Below, one piece after another: positions 1 to 9,079 of a DNA stretch of 64,000 nt (positions within the stretch are counted from its first letter, which is position 1; each line of letters begins with the position of its first letter). The DNA comes from Mangrovibacter plantisponsor. GTDB taxonomy: Bacteria > Pseudomonadota > Gammaproteobacteria > Enterobacterales > Enterobacteriaceae. The position numbers and the translations under genes were made by a program. The stretch covers positions 1 through 64,000 of the forward strand of contig NZ_QGTS01000017.1 in NCBI RefSeq assembly GCF_003182475.1, given 5' to 3'. The notes under the pieces were generated by a model. That model had not been told where the DNA came from. It ran no database searches and saw nothing but the letters and a program-made list of their open reading frames with translations.

Positions 1-51
1 AGCCTGGCGTGCTGCGAGGGCATTACGGGCAATCTGTTCTTTGATATTCAT
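1..51 (-). CDS. 5' end of an unidentified gene (17 codons in window)
   Basis: A leftward reading frame begins with ATG at 51 and runs off the window. A strong Shine-Dalgarno (AAGGAG, 7 bases before the ATG) supports a real start. The visible protein begins MNIKEQIARNALAARQA, which looks like an amphipathic N-terminal helix of a cytoplasmic enzyme; 17 residues are too few to name it. In E. coli the gene on this side of gntU is yhgN, and this N-terminus does not look like YhgN or Asd, so the left flank differs from E. coli. Confidence 0.6.
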   Translation of the reverse strand, partial: MNIKEQIARNALAARQA

Positions 52-390
52 CGCCGGAACTCCTTTCCGTTAAAGGCCCGGCAGGATGCAGGGCCCTGAA
101 AACCCCCGCCCGGTAAACGGGTTGTGGGCCACCTGGCGGCAGAGGCAGGACTGAGGGAAATCAGCAAAAATCATTAAGCCGGGGCAGCCTACAACATAAA
201 CCCGGTAACCCGTCAGGCGGAAATAACGAAGCAACAGTCAGTTAATCCGGATCAGTAGCCGGTAATCAGGCTGTAACAGGGTGTTCCGAATGATCAACGA
301 GGTCATTGCCCGCAATGGCGGGAAATATTCATACCGGGAATAACAGGCAGAACAAACAGCAGAAGGGTAAAAAGATAGATGTTGAGCATT
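52..390. other. Leader/intergenic region with GC-rich hairpins
   Basis: This 339-base stretch lies upstream of the leftward gene at 1-51 and beyond the gntU terminator. Read leftward it contains a GC-rich stem (about 123 to 100, arms ACCCG/CGGGGT) followed by TTTTC, ending roughly 50 bases before the start codon, and a weaker CCGG-rich hairpin near 175-210. These could be an attenuator or just leader structure. I recognise no known riboswitch. A small frame at 238-435 crosses the terminator and has no supporting features. Confidence 0.35.
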
Positions 391-419
391 AAAAAGGGCC
401 TTCAAAGAAGGCCCTTTTT
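391..419. terminator. Intrinsic terminator after gntU
   Basis: A perfect 13-bp inverted repeat (AAAAAGGGCCTTC, loop AAA, complement) is flanked by an A-run on one side and a T-run on the other, so it can terminate in both directions. It sits 34 bases after the gntU stop. Confidence 0.9.
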
Positions 420-452
420 CAAATAAACCAGTCAATACTGCCGCACATCACG

Positions 453-1793
453 TTACGACAGCAAAGTGAAGGCAATGGCACCAACAATCGCGCCAGTGGT
501 TCCCAGAATGGTTTCCATCATGGTCCAGGTTTTCAGGGTTTGCGCTTCAGATGCACCGGTAAACCGGCCAAATAACCAGAAACCCGCGTCGTTAACATGG
601 CTGACCACAATTGAACCACCGCCAATACAAATTGACAGCGCGGCCAGTTGTGCACCAGAGAAGTTCAACTGACTGATAACTGGCATAACCAGGCCAACTG
701 TTGTCAGGCAGGCAACTGTCGCAGAGCCCTGAATAATACGCACTGCCGCAGCCAGGATAAAACAGGTTACCGCAATGGGCAGACCCATACCGGTCAGCGC
801 TTCACCCAATGCCGGGCCAACGCCTGAATCAACCAGTACCTGTTTAAACACACCACCGGCACCAATCACCAGCAGGATAATCCCGGCAGGCTGCAGAGCC
901 TGGCCACAGATATCCATAACCTTCTCTTTCGGCATCCCCTGGCGTACTGCCAGGCCATAAATAGCAACCAGGCACGCAACCAGAATCGCGGTGAACGGGT
1001 GGCCGATAAATTCAAACCATTCATAGGCAGTTGAACCCTGCGCCACAAAATGTGCGGCAATAGTTTTCAGGCCTACCAGTACCAGCGGTAACAGGATCAA
1101 TGCCAGGCTGAAACCAAAGGACGGCAGTTTACCTTCGCCCAGGTGCGGCTCAGAGACATCATCGGGCACTTTCAACTCAACATAACGGCTGATGAAGTTA
1201 CCCCAAAGTGGCCCGGCAATCAGCATCCCCGGAACAGCCGCACACAGGCCGATCAGGATCATCCAGCCAAAATCGGCGTGCATCTGGGACGCCAGCAGCA
1301 TAGGCGCAGGCCCCGGCACCAGGAATGCCGCCGCCGCAGCCACACCAGCAAACAACGGAATAACCAGTTTCACCAGGTTAGTGCCTGTATGGCGCGCCAT
1401 AGAAAACGCCACACTGATAAGCAAAACGATAGCGACTTCGAAGAAGAGCGGTAATGCGCATACCAGGCCCGCCAGGCCAATAGCGAAATGCGCACGGTTA
1501 TGACCAAACGACTTCAACATCTTGACGGCAATCTGGTCAACCGCACCGGTTTCAAACAAAATCTTCCCGAACATCGCTCCCAGCGCAACCACAACCGCCA
1601 GGAACCCGAGGGTACCGCCCATCCCTTTTTCCATGGTGGCCGCAATTTTATCCAGCGGCATACCAGAACACAGGCCAGCACCCACAGACACAACCATCAA
1701 TGCCAAAAACGCGTGCATACGCGCTTTCATAACCAGGAACAGAAGCAAAAGAACCGCGCCAACCGCGGTTAAAACGAGTGTTAATGTACTCAC
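453..1793 (-). CDS. gntU: Low-affinity gluconate permease GntU
   Basis: GntU is an inner-membrane gluconate:proton symporter of the GntP family. At 446 residues it has the length of the E. coli protein, and long blocks match it, such as the GAMFGKIL and GGGSIVVSHVNDAGFWLFG segments near the ends. The sequence is almost entirely hydrophobic helices (about 12-14). Translation starts at GTG and overlaps the gntK stop by four bases (GTGA), so the two are translationally coupled. Gluconate brought in is phosphorylated by the upstream kinase. Expression should follow the GntR operators before gntK. Confidence 0.96.
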   Translation of the reverse strand: MSTLTLVLTAVGAVLLLLFLVMKARMHAFLALMVVSVGAGLCSGMPLDKIAATMEKGMGGTLGFLAVVVALGAMFGKILFETGAVDQIAVKMLKSFGHNRAHFAIGLAGLVCALPLFFEVAIVLLISVAFSMARHTGTNLVKLVIPLFAGVAAAAAFLVPGPAPMLLASQMHADFGWMILIGLCAAVPGMLIAGPLWGNFISRYVELKVPDDVSEPHLGEGKLPSFGFSLALILLPLVLVGLKTIAAHFVAQGSTAYEWFEFIGHPFTAILVACLVAIYGLAVRQGMPKEKVMDICGQALQPAGIILLVIGAGGVFKQVLVDSGVGPALGEALTGMGLPIAVTCFILAAAVRIIQGSATVACLTTVGLVMPVISQLNFSGAQLAALSICIGGGSIVVSHVNDAGFWLFGRFTGASEAQTLKTWTMMETILGTTGAIVGAIAFTLLS

Positions 1794-2323
1794 TTGGCAC
1801 TGCCTTTATTGATTTGTGCAATTGTGCTGGCTACCACTCCATCCAGCGGCTGATCGATATCAACCACCAGCACATCGCGTTCTTCGGCATGGGGCTCTTC
1901 CAGAGCCTCGAATTGAGTCACCAGCATTTGGGGTTTGAAGAAGTGACCTTTGCGCGCTTTTAAACGGCTTTCGATCAGTTGGTAATCCCCTTTGAGGTAG
2001 ATAAACGCCAGGTTTGGGTTACCTTCGCGCAAAATATCGCGGTAGCGTTTTTTCAGTGCAGAACACACAATCAGCGAAACAGCGTTGGTTCGCTGCATGG
2101 CGAAGGCTGCATCATTAAGCGCTTGCAACCATGGAGTGCGGTCATCATCATTTAATGGTTCGCCTGAAGCCATTTTCAGGATATTGCAGCGTGGGTGCAG
2201 AAAATCGCCATCAAGGAAGGCAGCCTGCAATTTGTGGGCAACTTCACTGGCAACGGCGGATTTACCACTGCCAGAAACGCCCATCAGGACATAGACACGG
2301 TTTTCAGGATTAATAGTGCTCAT
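1790..2323 (-). CDS. gntK: Thermoresistant gluconokinase GntK
   Basis: GntK phosphorylates gluconate with ATP to 6-phosphogluconate, which feeds the Entner-Doudoroff and pentose phosphate routes. The 177-residue protein has a Walker A loop GVSGSGKS at residues 15-22 and the family block FLDGDFLHP just after it. It is the first gene of gntKU. Tandem GntR operators lie 30-58 bases before its start, so it should be induced by gluconate. A GGAG Shine-Dalgarno precedes the ATG. Confidence 0.96.
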   Translation of the reverse strand: MSTINPENRVYVLMGVSGSGKSAVASEVAHKLQAAFLDGDFLHPRCNILKMASGEPLNDDDRTPWLQALNDAAFAMQRTNAVSLIVCSALKKRYRDILREGNPNLAFIYLKGDYQLIESRLKARKGHFFKPQMLVTQFEALEEPHAEERDVLVVDIDQPLDGVVASTIAQINKGSAK

Positions 2324-2352
2324 AGCGTAACTCCGACTGGCACAGGCTAAAA

Positions 2353-2381
2353 ATGTTACGGGTAACTGTTATCGGTAACAT
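2353..2381 (-). promoter_or_regulatory. Two overlapping GntR operators before gntKU
   Basis: Two imperfect copies of the GntR palindrome (consensus close to ATGTTACCGGTAACAT) lie side by side: ATGTTACGGGTAACTG at 2353-2368 and CTGTTATCGGTAACAT at 2366-2381. E. coli gntKU is repressed by GntR at such sites and derepressed by gluconate; the same arrangement is inferred here. Confidence 0.85.
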
Positions 2382-2434
2382 TTTCAACTCTGGCTGTTCA
2401 ATAAGCAATAACCACAATCAGTGAAAGCTAATAA

Positions 2435-2452
2435 GTGTGAGCTACGTCAAAT
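2435..2452. promoter_or_regulatory. Candidate CRP site between gntR and gntK
   Basis: TGTGA-N6-TCAAA at 2436-2451 differs by one base from the CRP core TGTGA-N6-TCACA. It lies upstream of the GntR operators, where CRP activation of gntKU is known in E. coli. Assignment is by pattern only. Confidence 0.5.
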
Positions 2453-2462
2453 ATTGAATTTC

Positions 2463-3458
2463 TCAGATTGATCCACCAGGAGACAGGGTAAAGCCCAAAT
2501 CCAGCATCTTCGGCGACACGATTTCGCCACGAATTCGTGCTAACAGGCGCTCAGCGCCAATCCGGCCCATGCGTTCACGCGGAGTAAGCACACTTGCCAG
2601 GCGTGGCTCCATCACCTGGCCAATATCATGGCCGTGGAAACCAGCAATGGCCATATCTTCGGGAATCCGCAGGCCCAGGCGCTGGCATTCAAATGCCGCC
2701 CCCACTGCCAGGTCATCGTTAGTACAAAAAATACTGTCCAGCTTCGGGTATTCGCGGCGCGCCTGGCGCAATAACTCACTCCCGGTGGAATACGAAGAAG
2801 ATTGCTCAACCATCACACAGTAAGGCACCAGCCCGGCGTCCTGCATGGCCTGCTCATAACCACGCTGCTTCATTAAAGTACGTTCATCAAGCCGCGCCCC
2901 GAGGTAAGCCACATGTTGATGACCGCGCTGAATAATCGCCGCTGTCATCTGGCGTGCTGCTTCGAAGTTATCAAACCCTACTGCGATATCCAGACAAGGG
3001 CTGATGCTGTCCATCATTTCCACAACAGGAATGCCAGCCACTTCAATCATTTTCAGTGTGCGTGGCGTGTGCGTGCGCTCAGTCAGAATCAGACCGTCGA
3101 TATTCCACGACAGCATAGATTCCAGGCGTTCTTCTTCCAGTTCGGCTTTATACCCGTAGTGTGCCAGCATAGTTTGGTAGCCGTGAGCATCAATAACACT
3201 TTCGATACCGCGTAATACTTCCGCAAACACCTGGTTGGTTAACGAAGGCAGCATCACACCAATGGCACGGCTGGTTGAATTCGAAAGGATATCCGGTGCC
3301 CGGTTGGGTATATACCCCAGTTCATCCAGCGCTGCGGCAATTTTGACGCGTAAAGCTGCTGAAACCTGTTCCGGGTTGCGTAAAAAACGGCTGACCGTCA
3401 TTTTGGTCACGCCGACTTTATCTGCCACGTCCTGTAGTACCGGTCTTTTCTTTTTCAT
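2463..3458 (-). CDS. gntR: Gluconate repressor GntR (LacI family)
   Basis: GntR is a LacI-type repressor that releases DNA when it binds gluconate. The start chosen gives 331 residues beginning MKKKRPVLQDVADKVGVTKMTVSRFLR, the E. coli length, with the helix-turn-helix at about residues 8-27, the hinge around 50-60 and a periplasmic-binding-like sensor domain after it. A longer frame upstream to 3536 lacks homology. An AGGA element precedes the ATG. It controls the adjacent gntKU and, in E. coli, gntT and edd-eda; those genes are not in this window. Confidence 0.95.
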   Translation of the reverse strand: MKKKRPVLQDVADKVGVTKMTVSRFLRNPEQVSAALRVKIAAALDELGYIPNRAPDILSNSTSRAIGVMLPSLTNQVFAEVLRGIESVIDAHGYQTMLAHYGYKAELEEERLESMLSWNIDGLILTERTHTPRTLKMIEVAGIPVVEMMDSISPCLDIAVGFDNFEAARQMTAAIIQRGHQHVAYLGARLDERTLMKQRGYEQAMQDAGLVPYCVMVEQSSSYSTGSELLRQARREYPKLDSIFCTNDDLAVGAAFECQRLGLRIPEDMAIAGFHGHDIGQVMEPRLASVLTPRERMGRIGAERLLARIRGEIVSPKMLDLGFTLSPGGSI

Positions 3459-3501
3459 GTCCTGTGCACACAATTTGTTATTGACAGTAAAGTTTACCAT
3501 G

Positions 3502-3540
3502 AAAAAGACCCGCCTTGCGTAAACAGGGCGGGCCAAAAAA
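3502..3540 (-). terminator. Intrinsic terminator after yhhW
   Basis: Read leftward, a GCCCGCCC...GGCGGGT stem (arms 3526-3532 and 3509-3514) is followed by TTTTTC. It separates yhhW from gntR. Confidence 0.8.
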
Positions 3541-3553
3541 CACGAATTCAGAT

Positions 3554-4249
3554 TCAGACAGGCGGTAAATCGAACAACAAAATTTCACTACCTTCGCTGG
3601 CATGAACAGAAAGTGCCTGTTCATCCCAAATCGCCAGCCCGTCGCTGGTTACCGCTTTAGTGCCATTAATGGAGACTTCACCTTTCACGACCTGAATCCA
3701 GACACGGCGGTTAGCGGCAATCTGAAACACAGATTGTTCATCTTTCACCAGTGCCCAGCGCCACAATTCCATATCCTGGAACACTTTTAACGACCCGTCA
3801 CGGGCATCCGGTGACAACACCAACTGGCGGCCCTGCGCGGCATCAAAGCGGCGCTGCTCATAACGCGGAGTAATCCCTGTTACTTCAGGGATAATCCAAA
3901 TCTGGTACAAGCGCAGCGCTTCAGTCGCACTCGGGTTATATTCAGAATGGCGAATACCCGTACCCGCACTCATAATCTGGAACTCGCCAGCCGGTACTTG
4001 TTCTTTGTTACCCATGCTGTCCTGGTGTTCAACGGCACCTTCCAGAACATAGGTCAGAATTTCCATATCTTTGTGGGGATGGGTACCAAAGCCCTGGCCT
4101 TCATCAATAACGTCTTCGTTAATCACCCGCAAAGCAGAGAACCCCATAAAGTCAGGATCATAATAATTTGCGAACGAAAATGTGTGCCAGGAATCCAGCC
4201 AACCATGGTTTGCATGCCCACGGTCCTGTGCTTTACGTAAATAGATCAT
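3554..4249 (-). CDS. yhhW: Pirin-like quercetin 2,3-dioxygenase YhhW
   Basis: YhhW is a cytosolic bicupin of the pirin family; the E. coli protein has quercetinase activity in vitro, its physiological role being unclear. This protein is 231 residues, the same as E. coli, and keeps the N-terminal cupin metal ligands in GTHPHKDMEILTYVLEGAVEHQD (three histidines and a glutamate region, about residues 55-77). The ATG at 4249 has an AGGAGG Shine-Dalgarno; an upstream in-frame ATG gives 13 extra residues with no homology. Monocistronic by its terminator. Confidence 0.93.
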   Translation of the reverse strand: MIYLRKAQDRGHANHGWLDSWHTFSFANYYDPDFMGFSALRVINEDVIDEGQGFGTHPHKDMEILTYVLEGAVEHQDSMGNKEQVPAGEFQIMSAGTGIRHSEYNPSATEALRLYQIWIIPEVTGITPRYEQRRFDAAQGRQLVLSPDARDGSLKVFQDMELWRWALVKDEQSVFQIAANRRVWIQVVKGEVSINGTKAVTSDGLAIWDEQALSVHASEGSEILLFDLPPV

Positions 4250-4454
4250 GTTGCCCTCCTCATCAGTTGCATTCAGTTTAGGGGGCAACCTCCGGAGAAG
4301 ATAGAGGGTGAAAATTGACGCCTCTGTTCAAAAAAAATGAATAACACAATCCCTTTAAAGCACGATGATTGCGGCTATAAATCGGGTCAGCATGGCCAGG
4401 TGTCATCAATTTTGCTGAAGCAGTGAAAAGTAACTGGAGGGCGAAAAAAAGATA

Positions 4455-4546
4455 AAAAAAAGCCAGCACCCGGCTGGCTAAAGTAATACTGGAAGCAATG
4501 TGAGCAATGTCGTGCTTCAGGTTTCATTGAGGTGTCCCCTGAACGC
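4455..4546 (-). ncRNA. ryhB: RyhB small RNA (iron-sparing response)
   Basis: RyhB is an Hfq-dependent antisense sRNA that shuts down iron-using proteins when iron is scarce. The leftward sequence keeps the E. coli core (GAAGCACGACATTGCTCACA and the following TTGCTTCCAGTATTACTT) and ends in the same hairpin, AGCCAG...CTGGCT at 4479-4461 with an eight-base T-run. The 5' end is set at GCGTTCAGG, matching the E. coli GCGATCAGG start, giving about 92 nt against 90. The 5' stem region (GGGGACACCTCAATGAAACC) differs from E. coli. A Fur box covers the promoter. Position before yhhY is conserved. Confidence 0.95.
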
Positions 4547-4551
4547 AAGGC

Positions 4552-4571
4552 AATAATAATCATTATCATTT
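4552..4571 (-). promoter_or_regulatory. Fur box and -10 of the ryhB promoter
   Basis: The sequence AATAATAATCATTATCATTT closely fits the Fur 19-bp consensus (GATAATGATAATCATTATC). On the leftward strand TATTAT at 4558-4553 is placed as a -10 six bases before the inferred RyhB start. Fur-Fe(II) bound here would block ryhB. Confidence 0.85.
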
Positions 4572-4667
4572 GCATCTGTCCAGTTTTTTTTGCAAAAAAT
4601 GGCAGTTGACCCCATAGGAAATCGCAATAATGCTAACGGAAATCAACTAACAATGGAGAGGAACCGG

Positions 4668-5165
4668 ATGAACAGGCCAGAAATACGCCAGGCTGAACCC
4701 AATGACGTAGCAGCATTACTGGGCATTTACCGCCAACCAGAGGTGTATGAAAACCTGCTTCAGCTTCCTCACCCTTCCACATCCTACTGGCTTGAGCGCA
4801 TTACTCACCCACAGCCGGGGCAAAGGCACCTGGTGGCACTGGCCGAAAACCAGGTTGTGGGGCATATGGGCCTTACCGTGAATACCAACCCACGCCGCAG
4901 CCATGTTGCTACATTAGGGTTGTGTGTTGACCCCGCCTTTCGCCAGCAAGGTATTGGCAGAGCACTGATGCAAGAAGCCGTGTGGTTATGCGATAACTGG
5001 CTGCGTGTCACCCGTATCGAATTGACGGTGTTTGCCGATAACCAGCCAGCTATTCGGGCCTACCAAAGAGTGGGGTTCGAACTGGAAGGCCGGGCGAAAG
5101 ATTTCGGGTTGCGTAACGGCATTTATGTTGACGCATTATTCATGGCGCGCCATAAACCGGCATAA
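4668..5165 (+). CDS. yhhY: GNAT N-acetyltransferase YhhY
   Basis: YhhY is a GNAT enzyme reported to acetylate amino acids in E. coli. The 165-residue protein keeps its conserved blocks: PEVYENLLQLPHPS near the N-terminus, the acetyl-CoA loop (R/Q)xxGIGRALM near 85-95 and CDNWLRVTRIELTVFADN around 105-122. The start at 4668 (MNRPEIRQ) has a GAGAGG ribosome site; upstream ATGs in the same frame run through the ryhB promoter and are unlikely. It is followed by yhhA, not by ggt as in E. coli. Confidence 0.88.
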   Translation: MNRPEIRQAEPNDVAALLGIYRQPEVYENLLQLPHPSTSYWLERITHPQPGQRHLVALAENQVVGHMGLTVNTNPRRSHVATLGLCVDPAFRQQGIGRALMQEAVWLCDNWLRVTRIELTVFADNQPAIRAYQRVGFELEGRAKDFGLRNGIYVDALFMARHKPA

Positions 5166-5241
5166 TTCAGATAACACGGAAAAACCAGCGCCAGGCCCGG
5201 GGAAAGGATAAACTTATAGTCTGTTTTCAGGAGAAATCACC

Positions 5242-5499
5242 ATGAAACGCTATCTGATTCTGGCGCTGTTGTTGCCTGTTACTGCAATGGCAGTTCCGCT
5301 GAATACCACCAATAACCCCAACCAGCCGGGGTATGTGAACCCCAGCCAGCAACGGGTACAACAAGAAATGCGTACCCAGCAGATACAGCAGAAAAGCCAG
5401 TTAAACCAGGCTGCAACGGCTCAACAACAACAGCAGCAACAAAAACTGTTCCAGCAGTTAAACGGGGCGCAGCAACGCACCCAGCAACAACCGCGTTAA
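5242..5499 (+). CDS. yhhA: YhhA-like small secreted Gln-rich protein (DUF2756), short
   Basis: An 85-residue protein with a clear Sec signal peptide ([17 protein letters not shown], cut before VPLN) followed by a Gln/Asn-rich tail. The segment [20 protein letters not shown] matches the start of E. coli YhhA, which is about 146 residues; here the C-terminal half is missing, although the frame ends cleanly. Function is unknown; the composition suggests a disordered periplasmic protein. A GGAG site precedes the ATG. It converges on ugpQ with a 15-base gap. Confidence 0.8.
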   Translation: MKRYLILALLLPVTAMAVPLNTTNNPNQPGYVNPSQQRVQQEMRTQQIQQKSQLNQAATAQQQQQQQKLFQQLNGAQQRTQQQPR

Positions 5500-5514
5500 T
5501 TTGTGCTACATGGC

Positions 5515-6255
5515 TCAGGCACCAAAGCCCGGGCCAATCTGTTCCAGGTTATCGGTACAGATACAATCCACCCCCCATTGCATCAGAGTTCTGGCGCGCT
5601 CCGGGCGGTTTACGGTGTACACCAGAATACGCAACCCGGCGGCTTTCAGTGCGGCAACACGTTTTTCATTTAACAACTTATGGTTAATATGAATAGATAC
5701 GCACCCGAGGCGAGACGTCAGTTCCTGCCAGTTATCGTCCCACTCATCCAGTAACAACCCACGTGGTAAGCCAGGTGCAGCAAGTTGAGCCGCAGCCAGC
5801 GCTTCAACAGAAAAAGAGGAAAGCAACGGAGTCGCCATACCCGCCCACAGTTGTTGTACCGCCAGGGCGACCACTTTACCTGTCTGTGTTTCTAACCCGG
5901 TAGTCGGTTTTATTTCGATATTCACCATCACTGTGTGCTGGCGGCACCGCTCTGCGACATCGCTCAAAAGTGCCAGCGGTTCTCCGGCAAACGCCTTGCC
6001 AAACCAGCTCCCGGCATCAACCTTGCTCAGCACATCCCAGCTCATCTCCCCGGCAACACCCCAGGCGTTACTGGTGCGCTCAAGTGTGTCGTCATGCAGC
6101 AGGAAAATTTCACCATCATGGGAAAGTTTTGCGTCGCACTCAAACATTTTGTATCCACGGGCAATGCCCAAATCAATCGCCGCCAGTGTATTTTCTGGAG
6201 CCAGTTTTCCCCCGCCACGGTGTGCGACAATGCGGGGATAAGGCCAGTGACTCAT
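5515..6255 (-). CDS. ugpQ: Cytoplasmic glycerophosphodiester phosphodiesterase UgpQ
   Basis: UgpQ hydrolyses glycerophosphodiesters imported by UgpBAEC to glycerol-3-phosphate and an alcohol. The 246-residue protein is a GDPD TIM barrel with HRG at residues 12-14, the metal-binding E-D pair in FECDAKLS and the HDDTLERTS block. There is no signal peptide, as expected for the cytoplasmic enzyme. It is the last gene of the ugp operon, overlapping ugpC by four bases. Confidence 0.95.
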   Translation of the reverse strand: MSHWPYPRIVAHRGGGKLAPENTLAAIDLGIARGYKMFECDAKLSHDGEIFLLHDDTLERTSNAWGVAGEMSWDVLSKVDAGSWFGKAFAGEPLALLSDVAERCRQHTVMVNIEIKPTTGLETQTGKVVALAVQQLWAGMATPLLSSFSVEALAAAQLAAPGLPRGLLLDEWDDNWQELTSRLGCVSIHINHKLLNEKRVAALKAAGLRILVYTVNRPERARTLMQWGVDCICTDNLEQIGPGFGA

Positions 6256-7322
6256 AACCGTTGTCCTGTTTCGCCATCAAAGAAATGCAGCCGGTCTTCC
6301 GGCAAGTGTAGCCACAACATGGAGCCTCGCTGCGGCCTGTTTTGGTGATCCAGGCGGATTATCATTTTTTGCTCCCCCCAGCGCCCGTGAGCCAGGTTAT
6401 CAGCACCCAGCATTTCCAGCGTGTCCATTACTAATGGCAGACCACCTTCAGCCTGAGAGCTTAACGCAATATGTTCAGGGCGAATACCCAGTGTCAGTGG
6501 TTTACCTGCCAGCGAAGACAAGTTTCTCCCCACCGGAACAGCCATGCCTCCGGGTAACTCAAAACGGTATCCATCGTTGCTCACCTGCCCTGCCAACAGG
6601 TTCATGGCTGGTGAGCCAATAAAACTGGCGACAAAGCGGCTGGCCGGTTTTTCATACACCTCAACCGGTGTGCCAATTTGCTCTGCAATGCCTTTATTGA
6701 GCACCATCACCCGTTGCGCAAGGGTCATTGCTTCCACCTGGTCATGGGTCACATACAAACTGGTGGTATTTAACCGCCGGTGTAGTTGCTGGAGTTCAAG
6801 GCGCATTTGCACCCGTAACTTGGCATCCAGGTTTGAAAGGGGCTCATCGAACAAAAAGACCGCCGGGTCGCGCACAATTGCCCGCCCCATGGCAACCCGC
6901 TGGCGTTGCCCGCCAGACAGCTCACGTGGGCGGCGTTTTAACAGTGTATCCAGCTCCAGAATACGTGCGGCTTCCTGCACTTTGTGGGCGATATGCTGTT
7001 TACCCATGCCGCGTATTTTCAGGCCCCAGGCCATGTTCTCTTCCACTGTCATGTGCGGGTAGAGCGCGTAATTCTGGAACACCATCGCAATACCACGCTC
7101 GCTGGGCTCCAGCTCTGTTACTCGCTGGCGGTCAATCCAGATATCACCACTGGTCACCCGCTCAAGCCCGGCCACCATGCGTAACAACGTGGATTTACCA
7201 CAACCTGAAGGGCCAACCATCACGATAAATTCGCCGTCTGCGACATCCAGCGTCAAAGGCCGGATGACCTCTGTTTTGCCGTCCCAGCTTTTGCTGACGG
7301 CCTGTAATTTTAATCCTGCCAT
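6252..7322 (-). CDS. ugpC: Glycerol-3-phosphate ABC transporter ATPase UgpC
   Basis: UgpC is the ATPase of the sn-glycerol-3-phosphate/glycerophosphodiester importer. It has Walker A GPSGCGKS at residues 37-44, the [14 protein letters not shown] signature, Walker B VFLFDEP and a MalK-like C-terminal OB domain that ends at a conserved ETGQRL. At 356 residues it equals E. coli. The start at 7322 (MAGLKLQ) lies one base after the ugpE stop; an upstream in-frame start inside ugpE lacks homology. Confidence 0.96.
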   Translation of the reverse strand: MAGLKLQAVSKSWDGKTEVIRPLTLDVADGEFIVMVGPSGCGKSTLLRMVAGLERVTSGDIWIDRQRVTELEPSERGIAMVFQNYALYPHMTVEENMAWGLKIRGMGKQHIAHKVQEAARILELDTLLKRRPRELSGGQRQRVAMGRAIVRDPAVFLFDEPLSNLDAKLRVQMRLELQQLHRRLNTTSLYVTHDQVEAMTLAQRVMVLNKGIAEQIGTPVEVYEKPASRFVASFIGSPAMNLLAGQVSNDGYRFELPGGMAVPVGRNLSSLAGKPLTLGIRPEHIALSSQAEGGLPLVMDTLEMLGADNLAHGRWGEQKMIIRLDHQNRPQRGSMLWLHLPEDRLHFFDGETGQRL

Positions 7323-7323
7323 G

Positions 7324-8169
7324 TTATTTCTCGCTATCCACCAGACCACGAACAAACGCTCTTTGCATCACCAGCACCACCACTAAAGGCGGTGCCAGTG
7401 TCAGTAACATTGCCGCCATAACCTGATTCCATTGGGTTGTCCCATCGCCTGTTGAAATCATGCTTTTTATACCGGCAACGGCAGTGCCCATATCTGCTTT
7501 ACTGGTAATCAAAATCGGCCACAGATACTGGTTCCAGCCATAAATAAAGGTAATAACGAACAGTGCGGCCAGGTTAGTACGCGAAAGCGGTAATACGATG
7601 TCGCGGAAAAAACGCAGCGGAGAAGCCCCGTCAATGCGTGCTGCTTCCAGTAGCTCGTCCGGTAAGGTCATAAAAAACTGGCGAAACAGAAATGTTGCCG
7701 TCGCAGAGGCCATCAGTGGCAGTGTCAGCCCGGTGTAGCTGTCGAGCATTTTCAGGTTGGCAATCACTTCAACGGTGGGGAAAATGCGCACTTCTACGGG
7801 TAACATCAGCGTGATAAAGATCATCCAGAAGCACAAGTTACGCAGTGGGAAGCGAAACCAGACAATGGCGAAAGCAGAGAGCATGGACACCGAGATTTTG
7901 CCCACTGTAATGCCCAGAGCCATCACGAAACTATTCAGTAACAACACCCCAAACGGCTCAGTGTTGCCCCCTACGCCCTGGTGCAAAATAAGCGACAGGT
8001 TTTCCCACAAATGGCCGCCGGGCAACAGAGTCATCGGGGTATTGAACACCGCTTTGTTGTCGAGTGTGGCAGCCACAAATGCAACATACAGAGGGAACAG
8101 AATAACGATAATTCCCGCTATCAGCATGATATGGCTGAAAATATCCAGCCCACGTCTGTTCTCTATCAT
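7324..8169 (-). CDS. ugpE: Glycerol-3-phosphate ABC transporter permease UgpE
   Basis: UgpE is one of two inner-membrane channel subunits. The 281-residue protein has six predicted helices and the EAA loop ([18 protein letters not shown], about residues 185-202) that contacts UgpC. It overlaps ugpA by four bases (ATGA) and matches E. coli UgpE along its length. Confidence 0.95.
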   Translation of the reverse strand: MIENRRGLDIFSHIMLIAGIIVILFPLYVAFVAATLDNKAVFNTPMTLLPGGHLWENLSLILHQGVGGNTEPFGVLLLNSFVMALGITVGKISVSMLSAFAIVWFRFPLRNLCFWMIFITLMLPVEVRIFPTVEVIANLKMLDSYTGLTLPLMASATATFLFRQFFMTLPDELLEAARIDGASPLRFFRDIVLPLSRTNLAALFVITFIYGWNQYLWPILITSKADMGTAVAGIKSMISTGDGTTQWNQVMAAMLLTLAPPLVVVLVMQRAFVRGLVDSEK

Positions 8170-9053
8170 TGGTAACGCACCTTGTTTTCCACGTAGCGGA
8201 ACTGAATCACCGTCAGAATAATGACCAGCACCATGAGCACCACGGACTGTGCGGCAGAGGCCGATAAATCCAGCCCGGCAAAGCCTTCCCGGTAGATTTT
8301 GTAAATCAGCGTCGTCGTGGCCTGAACCGGCCCACCACCTGTCGCTGCGTCAATCACCGGGAATGTGTCAAAAAAGGCATAAACGATGTTAACCACCAGC
8401 AGGAAAAAACTAACCGGAGTAATCAGTGGTAATGACACACGGAAAAAGCGCCTGACAGGCCCGGCACCATCGATGGCGGCAGCTTCCATCAGCGAACGGG
8501 GAATAGACTGCAGTGCGGCGAAGAAAAACAAAAAGTTATAACTAATTTGTTGCCATACCGAGGCGAATACCACCAAAAACATAGCCTGACCGCTATTTTG
8601 TGCATGGTTCCAGTGGTACCCCAGTTGTTCGAGCGCCCATACCAACAACCCGCGCCCCGGGTTAAACAGGAAGATCCACAACACAGCGGCAATGGCAGGT
8701 GCAACGGCATAAGGCAGTAATAACAGAGTTTGGTAGATGCGGCTTCCCCGCACAACATGGTCTACCAGGGCAGCAAAAAACAGAGAGATAGCCAGCCCAC
8801 AACCCGTCACCAAAGCACTGAACTTAATGGTGGTCCAGAAAGCATCCAGGTAATAACTGTCGTGTGCCAGTTGAATAAAGTTACTCATACCAGCAAAAGT
8901 GCTGGATAAACCGAACGGGTCGACATTCTGGACCGAATACCACAAAGCTTCACCGGCAGGCCAGATGAAAAAAATAATGGTGATAACCACTTGTGGCAGT
9001 ACCAGAGCATAAGGCAACCACGAAGTGCGAAAAACCGGGCGTGATGATGACAT
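8166..9053 (-). CDS. ugpA: Glycerol-3-phosphate ABC transporter permease UgpA
   Basis: UgpA pairs with UgpE to form the membrane channel. With the start at 9053 (MSSSRPVFR) it has 295 residues, identical in length to E. coli, six helices, and the EAA loop [18 protein letters not shown] near residues 200-217. An ATG five codons earlier has no homology. It follows a 138-base hairpin-rich gap after ugpB. Confidence 0.95.
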   Translation of the reverse strand: MSSSRPVFRTSWLPYALVLPQVVITIIFFIWPAGEALWYSVQNVDPFGLSSTFAGMSNFIQLAHDSYYLDAFWTTIKFSALVTGCGLAISLFFAALVDHVVRGSRIYQTLLLLPYAVAPAIAAVLWIFLFNPGRGLLVWALEQLGYHWNHAQNSGQAMFLVVFASVWQQISYNFLFFFAALQSIPRSLMEAAAIDGAGPVRRFFRVSLPLITPVSFFLLVVNIVYAFFDTFPVIDAATGGGPVQATTTLIYKIYREGFAGLDLSASAAQSVVLMVLVIILTVIQFRYVENKVRYQ

Positions 9054-9079
9054 AGCATTACCTGGCAAAGATAATATGC

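Noticed and set aside
238-435. 65-codon frame upstream of the first gene
   Set aside because: It starts inside the gntU terminator and has no coding signature.
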